Counted from the first letter of the stretch, positions 32,280 to 41,783 are shown. The stretch is 64,000 nt of DNA from Alphaproteobacteria bacterium (GCA_022819985.1 JAJEGH010000044.1:1-64000), one strand, 5' to 3'. Notes: generated by a model not told the origin, from the letters alone. Made by a program: numbers and translations.

Positions 32280-32453
32280 CGGGCCTCCGCCGGTTGCCGG
32301 GTTACCGCTGGCTTAACATAGGGGGCGCAGGCGGCGGGCGCCAGCGGGGCGACGGACCCGATGCGGCGACGGCCCTTGCCGCGGACCGGCGGATGCGGCA
32401 TCGGGGGCGTCGATCGAAACGGCCCGCCGGGCGGCGGGTAGCGCAGGAGCCGG

Positions 32454-32786
32454 ATGCCGATGACCCTCAAGACCTTCTATCTGCTTGCCGCCGCCCTCGG
32501 CACGGTCGTGCCGTGGCTGTTCTTCGGCAGCTTCTTCGCCGCCTACGGCATCGACATCGCCGCCTTCGCGACCGGCCTGTTCGCCAACAGCGCCGCCGGG
32601 GGCTTTACGGTCGACGTGCTGATCTCGATGCTTGTCTTCTGGCTCTGGTCGTATCGCGACGCCCGGCAGCACGGCGTCGCGGCCTGGTGGCTCGTCCTGC
32701 CTGCCGGCCTTTGTGTCGGCTTGTCATTGGCGCTGCCGTTATATCTATATCTGCGCCACGACCGTGCTGCGGCGACCGCCGCCTGA
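32454..32786 (+). CDS. DUF2834 family membrane protein
   Basis: LKTFYLLAAALGTVVPWLFFGSFFAAYGID... DVLISMLVFWLWSYRDAR. Confidence 0.78.
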   Translation: MPMTLKTFYLLAAALGTVVPWLFFGSFFAAYGIDIAAFATGLFANSAAGGFTVDVLISMLVFWLWSYRDARQHGVAAWWLVLPAGLCVGLSLALPLYLYLRHDRAAATAA

Positions 32787-32983
32787 CCCGTCCCACCTTT
32801 GCGGAAGCCCCCGATGATTGCCCTGCGAAAGGCCGTGAATTCGGTCCCGACAGAAGAAGCAACGCGTCCCCCCTCCCCTTGGGGGAGGGAGATTCGGTCG
32901 ATGTTCCTTTCGCAGAAGAGACCTCCCAAGCGGGGGAGGGGTACTTCTTCGGCGGCCTGGCTTACTTTGCAGAGAAATCCTCT

Positions 32984-34390
32984 ATGACCGACAGCAAGAC
33001 CTACGACGTCATCGTCATCGGCGCCGGGCCCGGCGGCTATGTCTGCGCCATCCGCTGCGCCCAGCTCGGCATGCGCGTGGCCGTGGCGGAGCAGCGCGAG
33101 ACCCTGGGCGGCACCTGCCTCAATGTCGGCTGCATCCCGTCCAAGGCGCTGCTCCAGAGCTCGGAGAAGTTCGCCGAGGCGCAGCACGGCCTGGCCGGGC
33201 ACGGCATCGAGGCGACGGCGACGCTGAACCTCGCCGCGATGATGACGCGCAAGGACGGCGTGGTCGACAAGCTGACCAAGGGCGTCGCCTACCTGTTCAG
33301 GAAGAACGGGATCGACCATCTCAAGGGCCGCGGCCGGCTCGCCGGCAACGGTAAGGCCGCCGGGGCGGTCGAGGTCGGCGGCGAACGCTACGCGGCCAGG
33401 CACATCGTCATCGCCACCGGCTCGGACGTCATGCCGCTGCCCGGCGTGGAGATCGACGAAAAGCGCATCGTCTCCTCGACCGGCGCGCTGGCGCTGGGCA
33501 CGGTGCCGAAGACCCTGGCGGTGATCGGCGCCGGCTATATCGGCCTGGAGATGGGCTCGGTCTGGGCCCGGCTCGGCGCGCAGGTCACCGTGGTCGAATA
33601 TCTCGACCGCATCCTGCCCGGCATGGACGGCGAGATCGCCAAACAGGTGCAGCGAATCCTGAAGAAGCAGGGGCTGGAGTTCCGCCTCGGCCGCAAGGTG
33701 ACCGGCGCGAAGGCCGGGCGGGGCGGCGTGACGCTGACGGTCGAAGCGGCGAAAGGCGGCGAGACCGAAAGCCTGAAGGCGGAGGTCGTGCTGGTCGCGA
33801 TCGGCCGCCGGCCCTTCACCGACGGTCTCGGCCTGGAGAGCGCCGGCATCGAGACCGACGCGCGCGGCTTCATCCCGGTGGACAGCCGTTTCCGCACCGC
33901 GGTGGACGGCGTCTATGCCATCGGTGACGTCGTGCCCGGCCCGATGCTGGCCCACAAGGCGGAGGAGGAGGGCGTCGCGCTCGCCGAGCTGCTCGCCGGC
34001 CAGGCCGGGCACGTCAACTACGAAACGGTGCCCGGCATCGTCTACACCTGGCCGGAGGTCGCGAGCGTCGGCAGGACGGAGGAGCAGCTCAAGGAGGCCG
34101 GAATCGCCTATCGGGCCGGCAGGTTCCCGTTCGGCGCCAACAGCCGGGCCATCTGCACCGGCGAGACCGACGGCATGGCGAAGATCCTCGCCGACGCCGA
34201 AACCGACCGCATCCTCGGCGCCCATATCGTCGGGCCCGAGGCCGGCAACACGATCCACGAGGTCGTCAACGTCATGGAGTTCGGCGGCTGCGCCGAAGAC
34301 CTCGCCCGCTGCTTCCACGGCCACCCGACCTACAACGAAGCCGTCCGCGAAGCCGCCCTCGACGTGAGCGGCGCCGCACGGCAGCGGTAG
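32984..34390 (+). CDS. lpdA: dihydrolipoyl dehydrogenase
   Basis: VIVIGAGPGGYVCAIRCAQLG, GGTCLNVGCIPSKALL redox Cys motif, GHPTYNEAVREAALDV. Confidence 0.95.
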   Translation: MTDSKTYDVIVIGAGPGGYVCAIRCAQLGMRVAVAEQRETLGGTCLNVGCIPSKALLQSSEKFAEAQHGLAGHGIEATATLNLAAMMTRKDGVVDKLTKGVAYLFRKNGIDHLKGRGRLAGNGKAAGAVEVGGERYAARHIVIATGSDVMPLPGVEIDEKRIVSSTGALALGTVPKTLAVIGAGYIGLEMGSVWARLGAQVTVVEYLDRILPGMDGEIAKQVQRILKKQGLEFRLGRKVTGAKAGRGGVTLTVEAAKGGETESLKAEVVLVAIGRRPFTDGLGLESAGIETDARGFIPVDSRFRTAVDGVYAIGDVVPGPMLAHKAEEEGVALAELLAGQAGHVNYETVPGIVYTWPEVASVGRTEEQLKEAGIAYRAGRFPFGANSRAICTGETDGMAKILADAETDRILGAHIVGPEAGNTIHEVVNVMEFGGCAEDLARCFHGHPTYNEAVREAALDVSGAARQR

Positions 34391-34446
34391 GGGCGGGGGC
34401 GGGCGTTTCGGCGGGTGGGCGGACGGCCGGACGGCCGGGCGGCGCT

Positions 34447-34845
34447 CTACTGCCCCGCCTCCGTGCCGCAGCCGGTGCAGCGGCCGTGGACCTCGATGAT
34501 GTGGTGCGTCGGGCTGAAGCCGGACCGTTCGGTGAGCGCCGACAGGTTTTGCAGGATCGCGTCGTCGTGATGCTCCGCAACCGCGCCGCAATCGTCGCAG
34601 ATCGACAGGACCGAGGCGTGGGCGTGCCCCAGGCTCTGGCAGGCGACGAAGGCGTTGATCGATTCGATCCGGTGGACCCGGCCCTGCTCGATCAGCGAGG
34701 CCAGCGCCCGGTAGATGGTCGGCGGTGCGAGCTTGCCGTTCCGGCGATTGAGCCGGGCGAGGATCTCATAGGCGGACAGCGGCTTCGCCTGGCGGCGCAA
34801 CGCGGCCAGCACCTCGGATTGAATCTTCGCACCCTGCTTGCGCAT
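34447..34845 (-). CDS. zur: Fur-family repressor, probable Zur
   Basis: LSAYEILARLNRRNGKLAPPTIYRALASLIEQGRVHRIES, SICDDCGAVAEHHDD, VHGRCTGCG; co-oriented with znuA. Confidence 0.85.
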   Translation of the reverse strand: MRKQGAKIQSEVLAALRRQAKPLSAYEILARLNRRNGKLAPPTIYRALASLIEQGRVHRIESINAFVACQSLGHAHASVLSICDDCGAVAEHHDDAILQNLSALTERSGFSPTHHIIEVHGRCTGCGTEAGQ

Positions 34846-34945
34846 AGGCCGTTGTACCCTGTCGAGCCCGCCAGTCAGACACCCGACAGTCTACGCAGCC
34901 GCAGCAGGGGCGGCAAGGCGCCCGGACCGCCCGCCGCTGCGGGAT

Positions 34946-36634
34946 TCAGTGCGCGTGGCCTGCGTGGTCTGGTAAGCCGAGGCCGAGGGACCAGCTCGCG
35001 CTCAGGAACAGCGAATGCGCGAGGCGGTGTTCCAGGAATTCGGTGCGGTCGTAGTTGTATTGCAGCTTGAGCCGGCCGAGTTCGGAAAACTGCCAGAGCA
35101 GGAGCGGGGATATCCGGGTCCGGGTGCCGCGCATCGGGTCGGCCGCGCGCGCTTCGGCGTCGCCGCCGCGGCTGTCGGCATGTTCGTAGCGCAGGCCGAC
35201 GCCCCAGCCGTCCGGCGTGTACCATATACCCTGAAGATAGAAGCCGTAGTCTTGGGCTCGGATCCGTTCGTCGTGGTGCCCCTCCTCTTCTTCTTCCTCC
35301 TCGCCCTCGTGATCCTCGGCGACGGCCGCCTTGGAGGTCCGGTGCATGTATTCGGCGGTCAGGACGAGGCGGTTTTTCGAGGACAGGCGATGATTGATCG
35401 TGACGTCGGCGCCGAAGGTCGAGACCCGGGTGTCGCTGCCGTCCGGGTTCGGCTCGAACATCGCCGACCCGCCCAACGTAACCGTGGTTTGCGGCGACAC
35501 CGCCAGCCGGTTCTCCATCCGGATCGTATAGGCCAAATCGTCCAGCCCGTCGACGCCGGAACCGCCCTCGTCGGCGTGCTCTTCCTCTCCCTCTTGGACT
35601 CCACCGGTGCCATCGCCATCGCCTGCATCGTGCGTGTGGTCTTCGACGTGTCCTTCCTCTTCCTCGCCGTGCGCGTGCGCATGGATGCTGCGGCGGTTCT
35701 GCATGCTCATAAACAAGGTGCTGCGCATCGCGCGGTTGTTGGCCAGCCGGGTTTCCGCCTGGACACCCAGGCTGCGAGCGCCGTCAGCGCCGAACACCCG
35801 CGTCGCGACCACCGGCTGGGTCTGCCAGGCCCAATCGTGCAGATGGGTCCGGTTGACAACGCCGAAGGGGGCGTAGAACTGCCCGGCCTGCAGGCGCAGG
35901 TTGCCGCCGCTCAGCCATTTCGAACGGACCCAGGCTTCCTCGATCTCCAGAAAGGTTTCGCCCTCCCCGTCGACGGTAAAGGTCGTATTGAAAAAAGCGT
36001 CGAAGAAGGGATCGTAGCTGCCGGCCACCGAAAGATCGACGCCCTGAAGCGTGAATCCGGTCCGCTTGGGATCGTGATGGCCGCCGAACAGGGATTCCAT
36101 ATCCTCGCCCTTGGCCGTGCTGGCGCCCATGGCGAAATCCACGTCGAGGCCAAGACGCTTCAGGCGCAGCACTCCGTCGCCGACCCGGGCCGACCAGACG
36201 CCTGTCGGCTCGTGGCCCACTTCCTCTGCGGAGTCTTCGCCGGCTTCCTCCCCATGCGCATGGCCGTGCCCGTCCGACTTGCCGGCCATCTTGGCGTCCT
36301 TGTCGGCCGCAGGCTTCTTGCCATGGCCATGGCCGTCGTCGTCGCGATCGCCATCTTCCGGGGCCGGCTTCTTCCGGGGCGTCACGGTGGCGAGGCCGCT
36401 CGACCGGCGCAGCCGCTTCAGTTCGGCCTCCATCGCCTTCATCTTGCGCTCGCGCGCCTCGTCGCGCTCCAGCAGCTCTTTCACCGTCTGCTCCAGAAGC
36501 TTGAGGCGTTGCGCATTCGTCTGCGCCACGGCTTCCGCGCCGGTCGCCAACGCTACGGTCGCCGCCAGCGCGACGGCCGCCAACGTCGACAGCACAGCCG
36601 GGCGGGCCGCACCGTTTTCCGTCGCATCTCGCAT
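34946..36634 (-). CDS. putative outer-membrane porin-like beta-barrel with His/Asp/Glu-rich (metal-binding) segments
   Basis: Signal peptide, coiled-coil LKLLEQTVKELLERDEARERKMKAMEAELKRL, alternating beta-strand pattern to aromatic C-terminus region; HGHGKK..DGHGHAHGEE, HAHAHGEEEEGHVEDHTHD, EDHEGEEEEEEEGHHDE, DHAGHAH. Confidence 0.75.
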   Translation of the reverse strand: MRDATENGAARPAVLSTLAAVALAATVALATGAEAVAQTNAQRLKLLEQTVKELLERDEARERKMKAMEAELKRLRRSSGLATVTPRKKPAPEDGDRDDDGHGHGKKPAADKDAKMAGKSDGHGHAHGEEAGEDSAEEVGHEPTGVWSARVGDGVLRLKRLGLDVDFAMGASTAKGEDMESLFGGHHDPKRTGFTLQGVDLSVAGSYDPFFDAFFNTTFTVDGEGETFLEIEEAWVRSKWLSGGNLRLQAGQFYAPFGVVNRTHLHDWAWQTQPVVATRVFGADGARSLGVQAETRLANNRAMRSTLFMSMQNRRSIHAHAHGEEEEGHVEDHTHDAGDGDGTGGVQEGEEEHADEGGSGVDGLDDLAYTIRMENRLAVSPQTTVTLGGSAMFEPNPDGSDTRVSTFGADVTINHRLSSKNRLVLTAEYMHRTSKAAVAEDHEGEEEEEEEGHHDERIRAQDYGFYLQGIWYTPDGWGVGLRYEHADSRGGDAEARAADPMRGTRTRISPLLLWQFSELGRLKLQYNYDRTEFLEHRLAHSLFLSASWSLGLGLPDHAGHAH

Positions 36635-36719
36635 CTCGCCGTCTCCCATAACCGTATAATATTTCTTGGTTTTTGCGCTCCGGCTGTGCGGTGGACAGCG
36701 TCGGCGGGCGCTTGTGCGT

Positions 36720-37685
36720 CTAGCCCGTAAGGCAGGCGCGCAGATTGTCGGCGAGTCCGCGTATCAGGGATTCGTAGGCGCCCTTGCCGGCGGGCAATGC
36801 GGCGCCGACCGGATCCAGCGTTCCGGTCCTGGCAGGCGTACCCCGGATCAGGACATCGACCATTTTCGGCGCGAATTGCGGCTCGCGGAACACGCAGGAC
36901 GCTCCGCGCTCGAGAATGCGCGTGCGGATTTCGTAGAGGCGCCGCGGCGACGGCGTCCGGTGCGGATCGACGGTGATCGAGCCGGCCGGCGCCAGACGAT
37001 AGCGTTTCTCGAAATACTGATAGGCGTCGTGGAAAACGATATACTTCTTCTTCCGGATCGGTCGAAGCGCCTTGGCGATCCTGTCATCCAGCGCCTTGAG
37101 CCGGCGGACCGTCGCAGCCGCGTTGGCACGGTATGCGGCGGCGTTCGGTGCGTCGGCCCGGGCCAGGGCCTCTGCTATCGCCCGGGTCATGGCGATCGCG
37201 TTATGCGGGTCCAGCCAGATATGCGGATCGACATCGGCGCGTTCTTCGTCCTCGTCGCCCTCGTCCTCGCCATGGTGGTCGTGATCGTCCAGCTCCCACA
37301 GGCCGCCCTCGCGCAACTTTCGAAGCCGAACGCCCTTCGCTTCCTGAAGCGACACCGAAACGGCTTTCCCCGCGAGGTTCTTCACGATTTTTTCGACGGA
37401 CAGCTCGAGCGCCGGTCCGGTCCAGATCACCACCCGGGCCTCGGACAGCAGGCGCGCCTGCGACGGCCTCAGGGTGATGCCGTGCGGCGAGATCGATCCG
37501 CTGAGCAGCAGCGCCGGCGTACCGACCCCGTCCATGACCGACGCCGCCAGGGCGTGGATCGGTTTGATGGTGACGACCACCCGTGGCGCCTCGGCGCGGG
37601 CCGGCCCGCCGGCAGCGAGGGCCAGCGTCGGGACGGCCAACGCGACCGCTACGATCCCCGCTTTCCAGGTTTTCGGGCTGATCAT
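36720..37685 (-). CDS. znuA: zinc ABC transporter substrate-binding protein (ZnuA-like)
   Basis: Signal peptide; VVVTIKPIHALAASVMDGVG, acidic/His loop DDHDHHGEDEGDEDEERADVDPHIWLDPHN. Confidence 0.9.
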   Translation of the reverse strand: MISPKTWKAGIVAVALAVPTLALAAGGPARAEAPRVVVTIKPIHALAASVMDGVGTPALLLSGSISPHGITLRPSQARLLSEARVVIWTGPALELSVEKIVKNLAGKAVSVSLQEAKGVRLRKLREGGLWELDDHDHHGEDEGDEDEERADVDPHIWLDPHNAIAMTRAIAEALARADAPNAAAYRANAAATVRRLKALDDRIAKALRPIRKKKYIVFHDAYQYFEKRYRLAPAGSITVDPHRTPSPRRLYEIRTRILERGASCVFREPQFAPKMVDVLIRGTPARTGTLDPVGAALPAGKGAYESLIRGLADNLRACLTG

Positions 37686-37712
37686 CGGCAATACTCCGGC
37701 GCACCGAATATT

Positions 37713-37738
37713 CAATATTAGTATAATATAACATAAAT
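37713..37738 (-). promoter_or_regulatory. Zur-box-like AT-rich imperfect palindrome upstream of znuA
   Basis: TTATGTTATATTATACTAATATT (minus strand), resembling the GTTATANTATAAC Zur-box pattern; ~30-50 bp upstream of znuA ATG. Confidence 0.55.
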
Positions 37739-37921
37739 TTCGAAGACAATCGAAAAGTGCCGTGCCCGACGCTGCGATGGCATAGGGAGTCTCGCCGCAG
37801 TCCGATATGCGCCGGGCGCGTCAAACCGTTTCGCCCGATCGCCGGGAACGGGCAGCCGGGAAAGCTGCACGCCGATCCGACCGGCCTCCGGAACATTCGT
37901 TTCGAATGCCGGTCGGTGCCC

Positions 37922-38377
37922 CTACCCCCGGTGGTACGGATGCCCGGCGAGGATCGTGGATGCCCGGTAAAGCTGTTCGGCGAGCATGACGCGGACCAGC
38001 TGGTGCGGCCAGGTCGCCCGGCCGAAGGACAGTACGAGATCGGCCGCCGCGAGGGTCTCCGGCGCGTGGCCGTCGGCGCCGCCGATGGCGAAGGCGACTG
38101 TTGCGGCCCCGTTATCGCGATAGCGCGCCAGGGTTTCGGCGAGAGCCTCGCTGGTGAGGTCGGTTCCCGACCGGTCCAGCACGACCAGCGGCCCGTCCGG
38201 CAGGCGGCGGCGCAACGCTTCGCCCTCGCGCTGCACCCGGACGGCCGGCGGATCGCTGCCGCGCTCGGCGATCTCGACCGCAGTCAGCGGCCAGGGCAGC
38301 CGCTTCGAATAGGTTGCGAAGAGGTCTTTCGGGGCGCCGTCGCGCAGCCGGCCGACGGCGATTACGCAGATACGCAT
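37922..38377 (-). CDS. rlmH: 23S rRNA (pseudouridine1915-N3)-methyltransferase
   Basis: MRICVIAVGRLRDGAPKDLFATYSKRLPW, VAFAIGGADGH, LSFGRATWPHQLVRVMLAEQLYRA..GHPYHRG. Confidence 0.95.
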   Translation of the reverse strand: MRICVIAVGRLRDGAPKDLFATYSKRLPWPLTAVEIAERGSDPPAVRVQREGEALRRRLPDGPLVVLDRSGTDLTSEALAETLARYRDNGAATVAFAIGGADGHAPETLAAADLVLSFGRATWPHQLVRVMLAEQLYRASTILAGHPYHRG

Positions 38378-38455
38378 CGCGCCCGGGTTCCGCCGGTCGG
38401 TTGCCTGCGCCTGTCCGGCCCGTCCGTCAGCCGTGCCATGGCCCCGGAGATCGCC

Positions 38456-38833
38456 TTAGCCGGCCATCTCCAGCGCCCGCGCCTCGTCCCGCGCGTCGGC
38501 TTCCTCGTTCCACAGCTTTTCGAGATTGTAGAAGCCGCGGACTTCCGGCTTGAAGAGATGGACGATCACATCGCCGCCGTCGATCAGCACCCAGTCGCTG
38601 CGTTCGATCCCTTCGGCGGGGACCGATGGCAACCCGGCCTGCTTCATCTTCCGGATCAGGCGGTCGGCCATCGCGTGGACATGGCGGTCCGAGCGGCCGG
38701 TGGCGATGACCATGTAATCTGCGAACCCGGCCCGTCCGGCCAGGTCGATCACGACGATATCTTCGGCCTTGTCATCGTCGAGCGAGGTCTCGGCAACGGC
38801 TTTCAGCGCGTCGGCCGAGGGCAAGTCACGCAA
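38456..38833 (-). CDS. rsfS: ribosome silencing factor
   Basis: DDDKAEDIVVIDLAGRAGFADYMVIATGRSDRHVHAMAD, WVLIDGGDVIVHLF. Confidence 0.95.
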   Translation of the reverse strand: MRDLPSADALKAVAETSLDDDKAEDIVVIDLAGRAGFADYMVIATGRSDRHVHAMADRLIRKMKQAGLPSVPAEGIERSDWVLIDGGDVIVHLFKPEVRGFYNLEKLWNEEADARDEARALEMAG

Positions 38834-38899
38834 TGTGCGGCGGATCTTCGGACCTCCCGTTTCGAGGACGCCCGGACGGCTGCGCCGCCGGACGCCGGT

Positions 38900-39580
38900 T
38901 CACATATCCGCCGGAATTGCCGCTTCTGCAGAAGCCGCCGTCCCGGCGCGGATCGCGCTCGCCGACGCATCGTGCAGCCGGCAATGGAAGAAGGTCCAGG
39001 CCGGCGGCGTGCGCTGCGCCAAGCGTCGCGCACGGTTCTCCGGCACCCGGCGGCGGGCGAAACGCTGCGCCGCCACGCCGGACAACGCCCGGGCAGAATA
39101 GGACGGACGGGCGAATACGGCAACGGGAATGCTGTTAAAGATTTCTGACCAGTTCTTCCATCTGGGTATTTGAACGAGATTGTCGGCGCCCATGATCCAC
39201 ACGAATCTGTTGCGCGGATACAGCGCCTTTATTCTTTCCAGCGTATCGGCGGTGTAGGTCGTGCCCAGGCCGGCCTCGAGGTCGGTCGCGCGCATCGCCG
39301 GATGCCGGGTCATGCGGGCCGCGGAGGCCAGCCGGTCCGCCAGCGGCATCATCGCGCCGCCGGGCTTGAGCGGATTCTGCGGCGAGACCAGCCACCAGAT
39401 CTCGTCGAGGCCGAGGCCGGCCAGCGCCGCCAGCGCGACATGCCGGTGGCCGTCATGCGCCGGGTTGAACGACCCGCCGAGCAGGCCGACGCTGCGGGCG
39501 GCGAAGGGGCTGGGCGGGCGGGGATGCCAGTATGTCAACGCGTCACCTGTCGTTCGTGCGCTGGGATCGTATTGCATCAT
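38900..39580 (-). CDS. nadD: nicotinate-nucleotide adenylyltransferase
   Basis: VGLLGGSFNPAHDGHRHVALAAL, WWLVSPQNPLKP, FVWIMGADNLVQIPRWKNW. Start uncertain. Confidence 0.93.
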   Translation of the reverse strand: MMQYDPSARTTGDALTYWHPRPPSPFAARSVGLLGGSFNPAHDGHRHVALAALAGLGLDEIWWLVSPQNPLKPGGAMMPLADRLASAARMTRHPAMRATDLEAGLGTTYTADTLERIKALYPRNRFVWIMGADNLVQIPRWKNWSEIFNSIPVAVFARPSYSARALSGVAAQRFARRRVPENRARRLAQRTPPAWTFFHCRLHDASASAIRAGTAASAEAAIPADM

Positions 39581-39600
39581 GTACGGCAAGACCGTACAAT
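39572..39600 (+). promoter_or_regulatory. HigBA promoter/operator: TTGCAT-17 bp-TACAAT with TGTACGG-CAAGA-CCGTACA inverted repeat
   Basis: Inverted repeat arms 39580-39586 and 39592-39598 lie between -35 (39572-39577) and -10 (39595-39600). Confidence 0.65.
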
Positions 39601-39607
39601 CTTGGTT

Positions 39608-39898
39608 ATGGTCATCGGTTCCGTTCGCCATCGGGGCTTGCGCGGGCTTCTGGAAAACGATTCGCCCCGATTCCTGAAACAGGACCTGGCGGCCCGCGTA
39701 CGCAATATATTAACTGCGCTTGTCTTGGCAGACGACATCGATGAACTGATCGCCCAGGCTCCTACGGGCTGGCGCGTTCACCGCCTTACCGGCGACCGCC
39801 GGAACGTCTGGAGCGTTTCCGTCTCAGGCAACTGGCGGATAACTTTCGAAGAGCAGGGCGGTGCCGTCGAGCATCTGGACCTGGAGGACTACCACTGA
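39608..39898 (+). CDS. higB: HigB-type (RelE superfamily) toxin
   Basis: VRHRGLRGLLENDSPRFLKQDLAARVRNILTAL..., GWRVHRLTGDRRNVWSVSVSGNWRITFE. Confidence 0.92.
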   Translation: MVIGSVRHRGLRGLLENDSPRFLKQDLAARVRNILTALVLADDIDELIAQAPTGWRVHRLTGDRRNVWSVSVSGNWRITFEEQGGAVEHLDLEDYH

Positions 39899-40203
39899 TG
39901 ACAGTCAGCAACGTCAGGGTGAGGATGACCCCTTCACATCCCGGCGCGTTCATTCGCGCGGAGGTGCTTGAGGATCAGGGCCTGAATGTCACCGAAGCGG
40001 CCCGGATTTTGGGCGTTCGCCGGGCGACGCTTTCAGACCTGTTGAACGGCAACGTCGCGCTGTCGCCGGAAATGGCGCTGCGCGTCGAAAAGGCGTTCGA
40101 CGTGAGCATGGACCTGCTGTTGCGGATGCAGGCATGGCACGATTCATCGCAGATGCGGGCTCGGGCCGACGAGATTGCCGTGGAGCGCTACCGGCCGGCC
40201 TGA
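39898..40203 (+). CDS. higA: HigA-type XRE antitoxin
   Basis: HPGAFIRAEVLEDQGLNVTEAARILGVRRATLSDLLNGNVALSPEMALRVEKAF; start overlaps the higB stop. Confidence 0.93.
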   Translation: MTVSNVRVRMTPSHPGAFIRAEVLEDQGLNVTEAARILGVRRATLSDLLNGNVALSPEMALRVEKAFDVSMDLLLRMQAWHDSSQMRARADEIAVERYRPA

Positions 40204-40282
40204 CCGGTACCCCGCAGGTCGACAACGATACGCCGGCTGCACGCAACGGCTCCCCGCCGGTCGTGTGGAGCCATTCGAGCTC

Positions 40283-41545
40283 CTAGGGCCGGATCTGCCC
40301 GTCGCCGCGCACGACATATTTGAAGCTGGTGAGCTGCTCCAGGCCGACCGGGCCGCGGGCGTGCAGCTTGCCGGTCGAGATGCCGATCTCCGCGCCCATG
40401 CCGAACTCGCCGCCGTCGGCGAACTGGGTCGAAGCGTTCCACAGCACGATGGCGCTGTCGACCGCGCCGAGGAACTTCTCGGCGACCGCCGCATCCTCGG
40501 TGATAATCGAGTCCGTGTGGCTGCTGCCATGGCGTTCGATATGGTTGATCGCGCCGTCGACGCCGTCGACCAGCTTCACCGCCATGATCCAGTCGAGATA
40601 TTCGGTGTCCCAGTCGTCTTCGGTCGCCGCCACGATCCGCTTGTCGATCGCCTGGGTCGCCGTATCGCCGCGGATTTCGACGCCGGCCTCCAGCAGGTCG
40701 CCCACAATCGGCGCCAGATGGCTGTTATGGGCCTGGCGGTCGACCAGCAGGGTCTCGGCCGCGCCGCAGATGCCGGGCCGGCGCGTCTTGGCGTTCAACG
40801 TCACCCGCCGCGCCATCTCCAGGTCGGCCGCGGCATCGACGTAGACATGGCAGTTGCCGTCGAGATGGGCGATCACCGGGATGCGGCTTTCCTCCTGGAC
40901 GCGGGCGATCAGGCCCTTGCCGCCGCGCGGCACGATGATGTCGATATGCCGGTTCATGCGCAGCATGGCGCCGACCGCCGCCCGGTCGGTCGTCGGGACG
41001 AGCTGGACCGCGTCTTCCGGCAGGCCGGCTTCGCCGAGGCCGTGGCGCAGGCAGTCGACGATCGGGCGCGAGGTGTGGAAGCTCTCCCGGCCGCCGCGCA
41101 GGATGGCGGCGTTGCCGGATTTCAGGCACAGCGCGCCGGCGTCGGCGGTCACGTTGGGCCGCGATTCGTAGATGATGCCGATGACGCCGAGCGGCGTGCG
41201 CACCCGGGAAATCCGCAGGCCGTTCGGCCGGTCCCACTCGGCGGCGACGCTGCCGACCGGGTCGGGCAGGGCGGCGATCTCCGCCATCCCCGCGGCCATC
41301 GCCTCGATGCGCTCGGGCGTCAGGGTCAGCCGGTCGACGAAGGCGCTGTTGAAGTCGCGGCCCGAGGCTTCCTCGAGATCGCGCGCATTGGCGGCGAGCA
41401 GCTCGTCCTGCCGCGCGCGCAGAGCCGAAGCCGCTGCCGCCAGGGCGGCGTTCTTCGCCGCCTCGGCCGCGCCGGTCATCGCCGTCGCCGCGGCCCGCGC
41501 CCGCTCGCCGAGCGCGAGCATTTCCCATTCGATGGAGCCAGTCAT
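40283..41545 (-). CDS. proA: glutamate-5-semialdehyde dehydrogenase
   Basis: [62 protein letters not shown]. Confidence 0.96.
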   Translation of the reverse strand: MTGSIEWEMLALGERARAAATAMTGAAEAAKNAALAAAASALRARQDELLAANARDLEEASGRDFNSAFVDRLTLTPERIEAMAAGMAEIAALPDPVGSVAAEWDRPNGLRISRVRTPLGVIGIIYESRPNVTADAGALCLKSGNAAILRGGRESFHTSRPIVDCLRHGLGEAGLPEDAVQLVPTTDRAAVGAMLRMNRHIDIIVPRGGKGLIARVQEESRIPVIAHLDGNCHVYVDAAADLEMARRVTLNAKTRRPGICGAAETLLVDRQAHNSHLAPIVGDLLEAGVEIRGDTATQAIDKRIVAATEDDWDTEYLDWIMAVKLVDGVDGAINHIERHGSSHTDSIITEDAAVAEKFLGAVDSAIVLWNASTQFADGGEFGMGAEIGISTGKLHARGPVGLEQLTSFKYVVRGDGQIRP

Positions 41546-41684
41546 CGTTCCGTTCCGCTATCCGGAGCCCGACATAACGCTTTCGGCAGGTGAAATCACG
41601 CAGAATTCGGATCGGGCATCGCCCCCGGCGCCTGCTCCCGGCCTATGCTCCGGGCTGGCGCGGCGTGCGGACCTGCCTCTGCCG

Positions 41685-41783
41685 TCACCACAACCGGGCG
41701 ACACCGTACCGGCCGCTATTCGCCATCCACCGGAGAAAGGCGTGGGTGTCCAGGAGGGCGCGCACCGCTATCGGCCATCCCAT
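41685..41783 (-). pseudogene. truncated PIN-domain (VapC-like) toxin
   Basis: MGWPIAVRALLDTHAFLRWMANSGRYGVARLW*: canonical PIN N-terminus (LLDTHAFLRW) then stop after 32 aa; start overlaps antitoxin stop. Confidence 0.7.

Noticed and set aside
34391-34440. G-rich GGGGCGGGGGCGGGCG...CGGACGGCCGGACGGCCGGGCGG stretch after lpdA
   Set aside because: Short low-complexity GC sequence in a GC-rich genome; could form structure but nothing distinguishes it.
37757-39148. 463-aa (+) ORF opposite rlmH/rsfS/nadD
   Set aside because: Shadow of conserved minus-strand housekeeping genes.
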